NCBI RefSeq assembly: GCF_017377575.1
Contig: NZ_JAFREM010000013.1
Coordinates: 112,151-176,150, forward strand
From: Candidatus Enterococcus moelleringii
GTDB taxonomy: Bacteria > Bacillota > Bacilli > Lactobacillales > Enterococcaceae
DNA: 64,000 nt
Direction: 5' to 3'
In this document: positions 8,606-17,100 of the stretch, piece after piece
Layout: each line of letters starts with the position of its first letter
Position numbering within the stretch: the stretch's first letter is position 1
Position numbers and translations under genes: made by a program
Notes under the pieces: model-generated
What the model was told of the DNA's origin: nothing
Databases searched by the model: none
What the model saw: the letters and a program-made list of their open reading frames with translations, nothing else

Positions 8606-9361
8606 CTACTCTAATAATTCCCCAATAAACGCACTATACGCATCCTTCATCGGTAAATCATAATCCACTACCAATTTACGACGCGTCGTTTTGCTGGGGT
8701 CCTTTGTGACTGGATTAAAGCCGATCTTTTCTTCCTGTTTCCAGTAAACACCGATTCCGCGTTTTTGCCAATTTGGTAGTTCATTAAAGTTTATGCCGTT
8801 CTGGAAAAGAAATTCATTTTTCTCGCTGACAGATAGTCCTTCCAAATAGCTTGTTGCTTTTGCGACATTAACACCTTGCTTTCTCTGGAGCCAATAACAA
8901 TGAGCGTTTAACGCATTGCGGCTGGCATCTTCGTTGCGCCAACGAAAATAATCAATTACCGCGCTTTTTGTCGGAAGCTCTGAAATTCGACAGTCAAATG
9001 CTCCAATCGAGCCTAAAAGCAAAGAGAATTTAGCACTAGCTTCACCCGCTAAAATTGAGTTGTATTTTCGTGTTTTCCGGCTGAAGGCGGATTCATTTAA
9101 GCTGAATAATAACGAAATCTCGTCACTTTCTGTGTAGCCGTAAACAACATGAAAACCACAATTCATCAAATGCTTCACTGTATCTACCATGTAATCACGA
9201 AAACGTTCATCAAATGGTGCTTCAAATTTTTCCCGATCCTTCGTTAATGTTGTGAAATTTCGCCCATCGATCCGGGCAACCATATACATTTCTGGCAAAA
9301 CAATGTGATCTTGATTCGTTTCATAAATTCGCATTTTAGCGTCTAACTCACTGAACTTCAT
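8606..9361 (-). CDS. Thg1-like 3'-5' polymerase (tRNA-His guanylyltransferase family)
   Basis: 251 residues. Family motifs are clear: VARIDGRNF carries the first metal-binding Asp (D32), and YGYTESDEISLLF carries the second acidic pair (D80, E81). FDERFRDYM matches the conserved helix between them. Thg1 adds nucleotides to RNA 5' ends in the 3'-5' direction. Bacterial Thg1-like proteins mostly repair 5'-truncated tRNAs rather than add G-1 to tRNA-His, which bacterial genomes usually encode. The gene overlaps the upstream kinase by 14 bp, so the two form an operon. The C-terminal half has no extra domain that I recognise. Confidence 0.85.
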   Translation of the reverse strand: MKFSELDAKMRIYETNQDHIVLPEMYMVARIDGRNFTTLTKDREKFEAPFDERFRDYMVDTVKHLMNCGFHVVYGYTESDEISLLFSLNESAFSRKTRKYNSILAGEASAKFSLLLGSIGAFDCRISELPTKSAVIDYFRWRNEDASRNALNAHCYWLQRKQGVNVAKATSYLEGLSVSEKNEFLFQNGINFNELPNWQKRGIGVYWKQEEKIGFNPVTKDPSKTTRRKLVVDYDLPMKDAYSAFIGELLE

Positions 9362-9800
9362 TCTCCCACTCCTTTATCTCAAATGCTTGATCTTCTGTCT
9401 GTGTAACGTAGTAAAGCTGTGAGAAACCTTCGTCAAAACTAGGCAGCTCAAGCTTGGAGGCAGTAGATTTCAAAGCTATCTCGGGCAAACGTGCCTTGCC
9501 GCTGCGTTGCTGGTTCCGTTTTAAACAATCGGCTAGCTTTGATTGAAAGTAGTAGCCAATGAAAGTGACGTCCGCTCTATCAAGAAGCTGAAAATAGCGC
9601 TGACGATCGAGCTTAGTTGGGTTGGTATTGTCAATTACGACAGATTGACTGATTTCTAGGCAGGTTTGCAGCAGCTGTTTCTCCTTATTGCGCGTATGGA
9701 GCATATCTAAGTTTATTCGTAAATGACTGGTCGAAAAATACTCCTGATAAAAGGTGCTTTTCCCACTAGCCTGAAGTCCTATCAATAAGATAACTTCCAT
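9348..9800 (-). CDS. small P-loop kinase, polynucleotide-kinase-like
   Basis: 150 residues. A Walker A motif GLQASGKST sits at residues 8-16. VVIDNTNPTKLDRQRYF matches the segment seen in T4 Pnk/Pnkp-type and related AAA kinases, and NQQRSGKARLPE fits the lid. The likely reaction is phosphoryl transfer to a nucleic acid or nucleotide 5' end. The 14-bp overlap with the Thg1-like gene suggests that the kinase prepares RNA ends for the polymerase; that pairing is inference. AAGGAGG precedes the ATG. Confidence 0.8.
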   Translation of the reverse strand: MEVILLIGLQASGKSTFYQEYFSTSHLRINLDMLHTRNKEKQLLQTCLEISQSVVIDNTNPTKLDRQRYFQLLDRADVTFIGYYFQSKLADCLKRNQQRSGKARLPEIALKSTASKLELPSFDEGFSQLYYVTQTEDQAFEIKEWENEVQ

Positions 9801-9828
9801 TAATCTGCCTCCTTTTTATTTATAAACT

Positions 9829-9857
9829 AGTATAGCTTAGGCACCTATACAAGACAA
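9829..9857 (-). promoter_or_regulatory. sigma-A promoter of the kinase-Thg1 operon
   Basis: Read on the minus strand: TTGTCT at 9857-9852, a 17-bp spacer, then TATACT at 9834-9829, about 30 bp upstream of the kinase ATG. Confidence 0.7.
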
Positions 9858-9964
9858 CTGAGGCTCTGAGATGAATGGACAGGAGAATAACCGATAGAGG
9901 ATTCGATCCTTTAGAAAAACGACCAACTCTGATTTATCGATGGTTGGGTGTTTAAGTATAGAAA

Positions 9965-10006
9965 AATGCTGTCCCAAAATTAGTTTTCTAATCTTGGAAC
10001 AGCATT
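9965..10006 (-). terminator. intrinsic terminator of the XRE gene
   Basis: On the minus strand AATGCTGTTCCAAGATTA pairs with TAATTTTGGGACAGCATT through 18 bp (two G-U wobbles), followed by TTTTT. It lies 20 bp after the XRE stop. The remainder of 9858-9964 holds no gene I can see. Confidence 0.82.
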
Positions 10007-10025
10007 ATTTTGTGCAACTAGATAT

Positions 10026-10256
10026 TTATAACCGAAGTCTTTTCCTCGGATAAGGAACCTTCTCATCAGTCAACCCTACAAGATAATCAATGCTGGTACC
10101 ATAATATTCAGCTAGTTTGTACATAATTTGGAGCGGCACCTCCCGCAACCCTCGTTCATACTTCGAATACAACGATTGGTCACACTGCAAGTATTCAGCG
10201 ATTTCCTGCTGGGTCAAATCTTTGTCTTCTCTTACGTCTTTTATTCGCAAATTCAT
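10026..10256 (-). CDS. small XRE-family DNA-binding repressor
   Basis: 76 residues made almost entirely of a helix-turn-helix domain: RIKDVREDKDLTQQEIAEYL, then CDQSLYSKYERGLREVP, ending in a basic RKRLRL tail. There is no effector domain, so it probably acts as a simple dimeric repressor. AGGTGA precedes the ATG. Two matching inverted repeats lie 25-70 bp upstream of its start, fitting autoregulation. It faces the invertible element, whose outward promoter at 10694-10722 points towards it. Confidence 0.85.
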   Translation of the reverse strand: MNLRIKDVREDKDLTQQEIAEYLQCDQSLYSKYERGLREVPLQIMYKLAEYYGTSIDYLVGLTDEKVPYPRKRLRL

Positions 10257-10280
10257 ATTATCACCTAACGATAGTTTATC

Positions 10281-10326
10281 TTAGGACGATATGACCTATT
10301 GCTTTTTAGGACAAATAGTCCTAAAA
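10281..10326. promoter_or_regulatory. paired operators for the XRE repressor
   Basis: TTTTAGGAC-AAATA-GTCCTAAAA at 10304-10326 is a perfect 9-bp inverted repeat. TTAGGAC-GATAT-GACCTAT at 10281-10299 is a weaker version with the same 5-bp spacer. Their centres are 25 bp apart. Both lie between the XRE start and the invertible element. Confidence 0.6.
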
Positions 10327-10466
10327 TGGAGACAAGAGATTATTTCATGTTTATTAGTGAAGACGGAAAACAGTTCAAGAATAATGGTGTTATGAATTTA
10401 AGAGATGACTCAAAAGATTTCTAGTGTGTGGTTGGTTAATAGAAAAGAAGAGGGTGTGAAGATGAA

Positions 10467-10630
10467 TTGCTGAATAAGTTATTAAATAAGGACTTAAGCA
10501 TTCGGAAAGTAATTACTTTATTACAAAAGTTTAACTAACAATAAAAAAGATGATGCAATTATTGTTAAGTGAGAGTAAACTTAAAAATGTTGAATTCATT
10601 GAATTATGGGGAGTTCTAACACATTATTGA
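10467..10630 (+). pseudogene. degenerate small gene abutting the left inverted repeat
   Basis: A TTG frame encodes LNKLLNKDLSIRKVITLLQKFN, then stops. After a frame change MMQLLLSESKLKNVEFIELW follows and ends in TGA at 10628-10630, exactly where the left inverted repeat begins. The pieces look like one decayed helical protein. A separate 25-codon frame with a poor ribosome site (10347-10424) lies upstream. Otherwise 10327-10640 holds nothing recognisable. Confidence 0.3.
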
Positions 10631-10658
10631 TTTCTTTGATTAAGCAAATCTAAGAAAA
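10631..10658. repeat. left inverted repeat (recombination site) of the invertible element
   Basis: Its reverse complement matches 12186-12213 at 25 of 28 positions. The first 18 (TTTTCTTAGATTTGCTTA) are identical. The site itself has two imperfect arms around a 9-bp centre (TTTGCTTAA here, TTTGCTTAG at the right site), the usual plan of a tyrosine recombinase core site. Confidence 0.8.
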
Positions 10659-10693
10659 AACCCACAACAAATAATTAAAATCTTTCTAAACAA

Positions 10694-10722
10694 AGTATAG
10701 TATACCGATATTAATTCGTCAA
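10694..10722 (-). promoter_or_regulatory. outward-facing sigma-A promoter inside the invertible element
   Basis: On the minus strand TTGACG (10722-10717), a 17-bp spacer and TATACT (10699-10694) match the sigma-A consensus at 5 of 6 in each box. Transcription would begin near 10687 and exit through the left repeat. After inversion it would read through the right repeat into the pilus operon, with a leader of roughly 180 nt. Confidence 0.72.
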
Positions 10723-10807
10723 TATTCTTTCTAAAAATAATTTATTTGGGAAAAATGAACGTTTTGACAACTCCGGAATGCTAACTTTGGCACAACAAAA
10801 TAGGAAA

Positions 10808-10861
10808 TTGACAGATTGTGGGTGTTTCAATAGATTTATGCGCCGTCAAATAAGCCGTCAA
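10808..10861 (+). promoter_or_regulatory. integrase promoter overlapped by tandem GCCGTCAA repeats
   Basis: TTGACA (10808-10813), 17 bp, TAGATT (10831-10836). GCCGTCAA lies at 10842-10849 and 10854-10861, covering the expected start of transcription. Similar tandem repeats at 12137-12155 mark the other end. They look like arm-type binding sites of the recombinase, so binding here could also repress its own gene. Confidence 0.6.
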
Positions 10862-10892
10862 ACATATCACTATATTGGAGGGATATTTACAC

Positions 10893-11993
10893 ATGAGTCG
10901 TAGAGGAGAAAATATTTACAAGCGCAAGGATGGTCGTTGGGAAGGTCGTTATATTAAAGGCCGTAGGGAAAACGGGAAAATCCATTACGGATACGTTTAT
11001 CGCAAAAGTTACAAAGCCACTAAAGCAAAATTATTAGAGATGAAATGGTTCTATAGCCAAATTCAGACGGTTCAAGGCACCTATTCTGGAAGCGTTCGCG
11101 ACTGGATTGAGCACTGTTTGGAGCAGCAAAAAGACCAAGTGAAGTATTCGACGTTAACCACGTATAAATACAAAATGGAAAAGTATCTTTTGCCTTTTCT
11201 TGGAGAAACTGCATTGCGGGAGATTACCCAAAAAGAAATTCAAAAATGGATTGCAGCTTTAGAAGAGCTGCCTTTGTCCAGCTCAACGATCCATATGATC
11301 GTTCAGACTGCCCGCCGTTATTTTGAACAGGCAGTGACTGAAGCCGCCTTGGAGACAAACCCTTGTAATGGAGCAGTCTTACCCAAAAAAGAAGCAACGA
11401 AAATCCAGCCTTTGACAGTTGAAGATCAGAAAAAATTAGAAGAAACTGCTGCAGCTGAAAAAAACGGCAAACCGATTCTTTTCGCGTTGCAGACAGGTTT
11501 GCGCATCGGCGAAGTAGCTGCGTTGCGTTGGGAAGACATCGATTTCTCCAATAATTTGATCACGATTTGTCATACGTATCAGCGGGTATTATCTGAAGGA
11601 ACGGGAACCGAATTGCAGCTAGGACGTCCGAAAACGAAGGCTTCCGAGCGAGTGCTTCCGTTATCTTCTCGTCTAAAATCGTGGTTGCTTTCATGGCGTC
11701 CAGCCCAGCAGACAGAGTTTGTTTTCCAAGTGGGAGACCATCCGATGGAACCGCGTTTGATCTCGTATCATTTCGCTAAAATTTGTAAAAAAGCTGGGAT
11801 CATCAACTGTCATTTCTACCAGTTGCGTCACACGTTTGCCACTCGGTTATTGGAAACCAGCGGGACAATCGCGGGAATTAGTGCGCTTTTAGGGCATACT
11901 TCTACCAAAACGACCCTGGACATTTATACTGGCAGTGATCTAACCGATCGCCGCAAGATGGTCAATGAATTATCAATGGGATGGGTGAACTAG
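10893..11993 (+). CDS. tyrosine recombinase (site-specific integrase family)
   Basis: 366 residues. An AP2-like arm-binding domain covers ~4-50 (ENIYKRKDGRWEGRYIKGR), a SAM-like core-binding domain ~66-150, and a catalytic domain ~172-350. Catalytic residues are R204 (TGLRIGEVAALRW), a Lys in the GRPKTKASER hairpin, R312 (YQLRHTFATR), H335 (LLGHTS) and nucleophile Y345. The His usual three residues before R312 is Tyr (Y309). The start is ATG 10893 with GGAGGGA upstream; the TTG at 10875 overlaps that site. It is the only mobile-type gene between inverted repeats, so I infer an invertase for the flanking sites rather than a prophage or ICE integrase. Confidence 0.9.
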   Translation: MSRRGENIYKRKDGRWEGRYIKGRRENGKIHYGYVYRKSYKATKAKLLEMKWFYSQIQTVQGTYSGSVRDWIEHCLEQQKDQVKYSTLTTYKYKMEKYLLPFLGETALREITQKEIQKWIAALEELPLSSSTIHMIVQTARRYFEQAVTEAALETNPCNGAVLPKKEATKIQPLTVEDQKKLEETAAAEKNGKPILFALQTGLRIGEVAALRWEDIDFSNNLITICHTYQRVLSEGTGTELQLGRPKTKASERVLPLSSRLKSWLLSWRPAQQTEFVFQVGDHPMEPRLISYHFAKICKKAGIINCHFYQLRHTFATRLLETSGTIAGISALLGHTSTKTTLDIYTGSDLTDRRKMVNELSMGWVN

Positions 11994-12015
11994 TCTCATA
12001 CAAGTAACGGCTTAT

Positions 12016-12033
12016 TAGTTATTTAAATAACTA
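12016..12033. repeat. perfect 18-bp palindrome after the recombinase gene
   Basis: TAGTTATTTAAATAACTA is fully self-complementary and lies 23 bp after the recombinase stop, inside the invertible segment. It could bind a dimeric accessory protein or form a cruciform. It lacks a T-run, so it is not itself a terminator. Confidence 0.5.
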
Positions 12034-12049
12034 GATTAGAATAATTTTA

Positions 12050-12079
12050 AAAAAGCCCTCATTTGCCGCAGGGCTTTTT
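12050..12079 (+). terminator. intrinsic terminator of the recombinase gene
   Basis: AAAAAGCCCT and AGGGCTTTTT flank a CATTTGCCGC loop. It would stop recombinase transcripts before they leave through the right repeat, insulating the pilus operon in the present orientation. Confidence 0.87.
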
Positions 12080-12136
12080 GTCGTGTTTTATAACATTTGT
12101 CATTTTATCTCCTAGAATTTTTCATTAGATTTATCA

Positions 12137-12155
12137 GCCGTCAATAAGCCGTCAA
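12137..12155. repeat. tandem GCCGTCAA repeats near the right end
   Basis: GCCGTCAA at 12137-12144 and 12148-12155, preceded by TAGATTTAT just as at 10831-10861. The two clusters are in direct orientation relative to each other, and spacing within them is 12 bp (left) and 11 bp (right). Probable arm-type sites for the recombinase. Confidence 0.6.
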
Positions 12156-12185
12156 AAGTCTGAATTACCCTTGTAGCCTAGCCCG

Positions 12186-12213
12186 TTTTCTTAGATTTGC
12201 TTAGTCTATGAAA
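12186..12213. repeat. right inverted repeat (recombination site) of the invertible element
   Basis: Partner of 10631-10658. The site spans a dyad, GTTTTCTTAGA (12185-12195), a 9-bp centre, and TCTATGAAAAC (12205-12215), with one mismatch between arms. Beyond it, 12214-12339 shows only a -10-like TATTAT at 12235-12240 and no -35 box, so the pilus operon appears to lack a strong promoter of its own in this orientation. Confidence 0.8.
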
Positions 12214-12339
12214 ACCAGAAACGGCTTCATTCAGCTATTATAGTCGCTTTTTCTAGTAAGGTCTAGTGATATCCTTATGGGCAAAAGCAGCTGTCATGGG
12301 TGGATGGGGCTAAAAAAAGGGGAAAAGGAGTTTTTTATT

Positions 12340-14085
12340 ATGAAGAGCAACAAAAGAAAGATTGTGCGGTTGGCAATGACGGCAGCCTTATTGGCATCCG
12401 TCGGAACAGGGTTAGGTAGTTTGGCTTTGGGGAATGGAGTGGAAGCTGACGCAGTGCAAAACATCAGCACCAATCCAGTAGCAGACGAAACATCAGAACG
12501 CTCACTGACCATTTGGAAATACCAAGTAAAGGATGCTTCCGAATTAGGTGGACGTGGCGATGGTAAAGAAGAAACTGTTACAAAAGATCCATTAGAAGGA
12601 ATTAAATTTAGAATCCAAAAAGTAACTCCTGTTAGTGGCGTGTCATTAGTGAATCCGCTGGTACAAAAGGAAACAACACATTATACGATCGATTCAACAG
12701 TAGGAACAATTACTACCGGAGCAAATGGTAGTGCCAAACAAGTTTTGGGTACAGGCACAGCAGCAGACGGAGTTTATCTAGTTACTGAGTTGCCAGATGA
12801 TCGTGGCGAATCACCAAGCGTTGCGAAACCAGCTGATCCATTCTTCGTTTACGTACCTCAAACGGATCGGTCAGATCTTAGTTCATTGATCTACGACGTT
12901 GAAGTGCAACCAAAGAATATTATGGAATCATTAATTGATCCAGTGAAAACTGTAAATGAAGGAGAAGCTCATTCCATTAAAGCAGGAGTACCCTTCACAT
13001 GGGAAGCAACAGCGAACTTACCAAGTGGTTTATACACAGTGGCTGCCCAAGATATGGTGATTACACCGGTTTACGATGAAGAAGGAAACCAAGTTGCTGA
13101 TATTACTGTAGAAGCTGGTGAAGGAATCCATGCCAATTACTTCCGTATTAACGATACGTTAGTAAAAGAACTACTATTAGACAATGTCGTAGCGCAGGTG
13201 AAAACCGAAACCGGTGATTGGACAAATTTAGTTTTCGGTACTGATTACAAAGTCTTCGTTAATGGTACTGAACAAACGACAGCACCTGTTACTGACGCGA
13301 CCGATGCAGAAAAAGTAGTACGCGTTGAATTGACACGAGCTGGAATGGAAAAAGTTGCCACTAATAATGATACAAAAATCCGAGTTGTGTACACCACTCA
13401 TACAGCAAACGATTATAACGGTACAATTTCCAATAGCTTCAACGTTGACTTCTTGACTCCTGGTTTAGAACCAGTGACTCCAAAGATTCCAGACGGCAGC
13501 GAGCCTAAGTATTACACTGGCGGATTTGACATTGAGAAAACGGCTGAAGACAAAGCGGCACCAGATAATAAATTGGCTGGAGCAGAATTCCACATTGCAG
13601 CAAACGAAGCAGATGCTAAAGCAGGTAAATTCATTGCGTCAGATGGTAAGTCATATGTAAAAGCTGATCTACCAACAGACGTAACTTTCTTAACAGCAAC
13701 AACTACCGCTGATGGCCGTGCAGAATTTAACGGTTTGGCTTTGAAATGTTACGAAGACAAAAACAACAACGGCAAACAAGACTTAACAGATGATCCTGAA
13801 ACTAACGAACCAACTTTTGCTACTGCGGATATTAAACAAGATTACTGGGTAGTGGAAACCAAAGCACCAAGCGGTTACGAATTATTGAAAGCACCACAAA
13901 AAGTAACGGTTGATTTAAGTACAGCCGATGACACGCTGGTTGAATTGAATGTAGTCGACAAACCAACAACTGACCTGCCATTCACCGGGGGCGAAGGTAC
14001 GATGTTATTAGTTGCCATCGCATTAGGTGCAATCACTATCGGTACAGTTGCGATCGTGATCGACAAAAGAAGACGTGCGGCATAA
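12340..14085 (+). CDS. major pilin (LPFTG-anchored backbone subunit)
   Basis: 581 residues. AAAGGAG supports ATG 12340; the longer frame from 12277 lacks a ribosome site. The signal peptide covers ~1-38. The pilin motif Lys is K192 in VEVQPKNIMESL, the residue joined to the sorting signal of the next subunit. The E-box YWVVETKAPSGYELL (E506) and a C-terminal LPFTG (546) with membrane helix and KRRR tail complete a SpaH/EbpC-type backbone pilin. Internal isopeptide domains are expected. The partner enzyme is the class C sortase domain encoded at 19676. It is first in the operon, nearest the proposed switch. Confidence 0.92.
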   Translation: MKSNKRKIVRLAMTAALLASVGTGLGSLALGNGVEADAVQNISTNPVADETSERSLTIWKYQVKDASELGGRGDGKEETVTKDPLEGIKFRIQKVTPVSGVSLVNPLVQKETTHYTIDSTVGTITTGANGSAKQVLGTGTAADGVYLVTELPDDRGESPSVAKPADPFFVYVPQTDRSDLSSLIYDVEVQPKNIMESLIDPVKTVNEGEAHSIKAGVPFTWEATANLPSGLYTVAAQDMVITPVYDEEGNQVADITVEAGEGIHANYFRINDTLVKELLLDNVVAQVKTETGDWTNLVFGTDYKVFVNGTEQTTAPVTDATDAEKVVRVELTRAGMEKVATNNDTKIRVVYTTHTANDYNGTISNSFNVDFLTPGLEPVTPKIPDGSEPKYYTGGFDIEKTAEDKAAPDNKLAGAEFHIAANEADAKAGKFIASDGKSYVKADLPTDVTFLTATTTADGRAEFNGLALKCYEDKNNNGKQDLTDDPETNEPTFATADIKQDYWVVETKAPSGYELLKAPQKVTVDLSTADDTLVELNVVDKPTTDLPFTGGEGTMLLVAIALGAITIGTVAIVIDKRRRAA

Positions 14086-14113
14086 TTCTTGGAGTAGAAA
14101 GGAAAGGTAGAAG

Positions 14114-17100
14114 ATGCACAACAAAAAACGTATCAAAAAACTACTCGCTCTTTGCCTTCCACTCCTTGTTGTCCTGGGGGTGGCCGGCGCCATCTCCCAA
14201 GGGCCGTTTTTAAAAGCAAACGACAGTGGACCAGCCTTAGTCAGCCTCGCAATTAATGGGGAAGAACAGTCCGATGGCACGTTTGAGACCGAAGATGAAT
14301 CGGTGAACATAGCACTAACTGCAAAAGAACGAAGCTTGTTGGAACTCCCCTACGATGAGCATGTGCAAATTACGCCATTGGATGAGAGTGAACAGGAATA
14401 CGCCTATCCGCAAATCGGACAGGACGACTTTAAAAAAGAAGATTTTGTAAAGCAATTTGAAGAAGCAAACCAAACAGAAGAAAGCACCAGCACCACTGAT
14501 TCAACTGAAATTGTAGAAGAACAGACTCCCGAGGTTCAAGAACATGATTCCTCCCTTTTTTCTGTGTCAGAAAATGACCAAAAAGGTGTCTTCTATTTAA
14601 CGATGGAAAAAGATGAAGTTCGCAGGTTTAAAGTCACACGTAAAAGTACAGAAACAAAAGAAGTGGTTGTGAGGAATGCACAGGATACTGAGTTAGTGCA
14701 GAAGTTGTTTCAATTTGGCGTGACCGAGCAGGAATTAGTTCAGCCAGAAGTTCCTTTAATGGAAGAAGAAGTGATGCCAGAAGGAGAAGGAGTACCGGAA
14801 GCCGATCCGGCAGCGGAACAACCAGCGGTAGAAGAAGCACCCGTATCAGAAGAATCTGTAAGTGAAGAAAATGCGGCTGTTGCGGATGCGATTGATCGGG
14901 GTACGAGGGCGGTTAGTAAAGATGAGCCTTTTCCGGTTACTATAGACGTTGGTAAAAGGACAGGGACAGAAGCCGATTTAGATAAACAAAAAGGACCTGG
15001 TTATGACAATTCTCTAGACGATGATATTGTAAGGACTTGGGATTTGGTAACATACAATATCAATGCTGGAATATCAAATGTAGACTCAAAATATACTTCT
15101 ATTAGGGTTCGTTTAGATATGGAGCTAACAGATGCGTGGCGGATAGATTCCTCGGGTCAACTTAGACAGACAGCAGAATTTGTTAATGGTTCTATTACTG
15201 ACAATGGAGATGGAACAAAGAAGTCAACTAGAAGTGCGTGGCAAACTGTTGATAGAACTGGCGCAGGTGCAGCGCAGGTTTATTTTGCTGAAACATTGAA
15301 TGTGCTTGGTGGAGTAAACGGTGATAAATTAAAGCCAAGTTTTACAATTACGATTGAGAGTGCAACAACTACAACTGGTGATGTTGTAGTAATCGATCAG
15401 GTTATTGACGCTAATGTTGAGCCGAAGTTGGATAGTACAGAAGTTTACATCAGTGCGAAACCGTTAGTTGATGTTGTACTAGAATGGCACCCAGATGTAA
15501 AGACAACTTTTGAAAAAGCTACTGGAACTTCAGATAAACCATCTACAATGGTAACAAATGTAGGGGCTTATGTTCAATTAAAACCTCTACCGGGAAGATC
15601 AGATCCTACTTTAATTAAGGGCGTGACATATCCTGTTGGAGGTATAGAGTACACAATTGATCAGAAAATGATTTACAGTATTCGAAATACAACTGTTAGT
15701 CGAGAACTTGTAATTGGTACTGATACAAGACCAATGGAGGTAATCGCTTATGATGGGTTGACTGGCTGGACAATGCCTGATAAAAAAATGACTGATCAAT
15801 ATGCGGCCTATCAATCAAATTTTCAACCGGTATCTAGACAAGGACTAAAAGTACCAGTTGGTTATACAAGAAGAACTTATCCTCCAAATACTTCTAGAGA
15901 TATTTTAATTGGAGTATTTGATACTGGAACACTTGATGTAAAGAATAATTCTGATAATACTATAAATGTTAAAAACCCAGACTATAAACCGGCTAGTGTC
16001 GGCAAAAATAAATGGCTCCTCTCAGGTGATCCAATGGGAAGTAATGAAGAACCATTTTCAGTAGTAGCAATGCAATTAGCTTTCCCTTATGAATACCTTG
16101 AAAAACAAACTGGAACAGGAGGTCAAATAAGTTATCAACTATCAATTTCTAGCGTAAAGTATGAAGGAATTGAACAAGACGTAAATACAAAAAAAAATAT
16201 GTCTTGGGACAAAAGTTTTAATGGAGACATTCACAATTTCTCTGTATTTATGGATGAAAATAAGATTGGATTGAACTCACTTTCTGGCAAGCAATGGTCA
16301 AGTAACGGGGATGGACGAACTACACAAGGGAATAAAGTTTGGGGACGAGTCATGAGTAGTTTCAAAGATATCGAAGGAGCTACTGGGGTTATATATGGCA
16401 GATGGAACGCAAATAACTTTACTTATGATAATTCTAGGACTTTGTCAAATGATACTAGCAGTAATGGAACTAGAATTCTAAAAAATTACTACGGCGTGGG
16501 AAACCCAGTACCTAATATGAATCTCAGAAAATTTGGTGAAATTGATTCCTGTTATGTTTGGTACAATACGCCTGAGGAAGCATTAGCAAAAGGTAATATT
16601 GTAGCAACTAAAACAGAATATGAGATTACGGACTCTGCAGGAGTTGGGAGACCAGCAACCTTCATTCCTCTAAATGTTTCAAGTGTTTTAGGAGTACAAG
16701 ATGGAGAAGGTAACCCTAACATATTGTTGACTAATGCATTCAATTTTGCTAGAAATGCCGATATCCAGACTATGTATTATCCTCTTGAGAATTATGGAAA
16801 TTCAAATTATGACTATACACCAACAACATATAATAAAGATGGAACAATGATAGATTTTCACAAACCATCACCTGGTTGGGGAGATACACTCTATATTGCA
16901 GGAATGACTATCCGACCTAATATTTATACTAATGAAGATATTTATAATCCTCAGGAGACAATAAATTGGACTGTTGATGCAAAAGTTGAAAGTGGTTCTG
17001 AAAACAACCACAAAGTACAATTTGCTGTCACAATTCCCAAAGAAACCTTATATACATCGGGAACTGCAAAGGATTATCTAGGGAATACTTTACCCGATCC

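Larger units (their letters stand above)
10631..12213. mobile_element. putative self-encoded invertible DNA element (pilus switch)
   Basis: A 1.58-kb segment bounded by 28-bp inverted repeats. It contains one tyrosine recombinase gene with its own promoter, terminator and tandem GCCGTCAA repeats near both ends, plus a strong promoter near the left repeat that points outward. No phage or conjugation genes accompany it. The pilus operon begins 127 bp beyond the right repeat. I infer site-specific inversion that moves the promoter to face either the XRE gene or the pilus operon. The sequence shows the repeats and promoter directly; inversion itself is inferred. Confidence 0.72.

Noticed and set aside
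10831..12156. GCCGTCAA clusters as attL/attR direct repeats
   Set aside because: They are short tandem motifs with different spacing and lack a shared core; arm-type binding sites fit better. Excision of the recombinase gene alone remains possible.
14461..14900. Glu/Ser/Thr-rich region as a DNA repeat array
   Set aside because: It is low-complexity coding sequence within the adhesin without regular repeat units.
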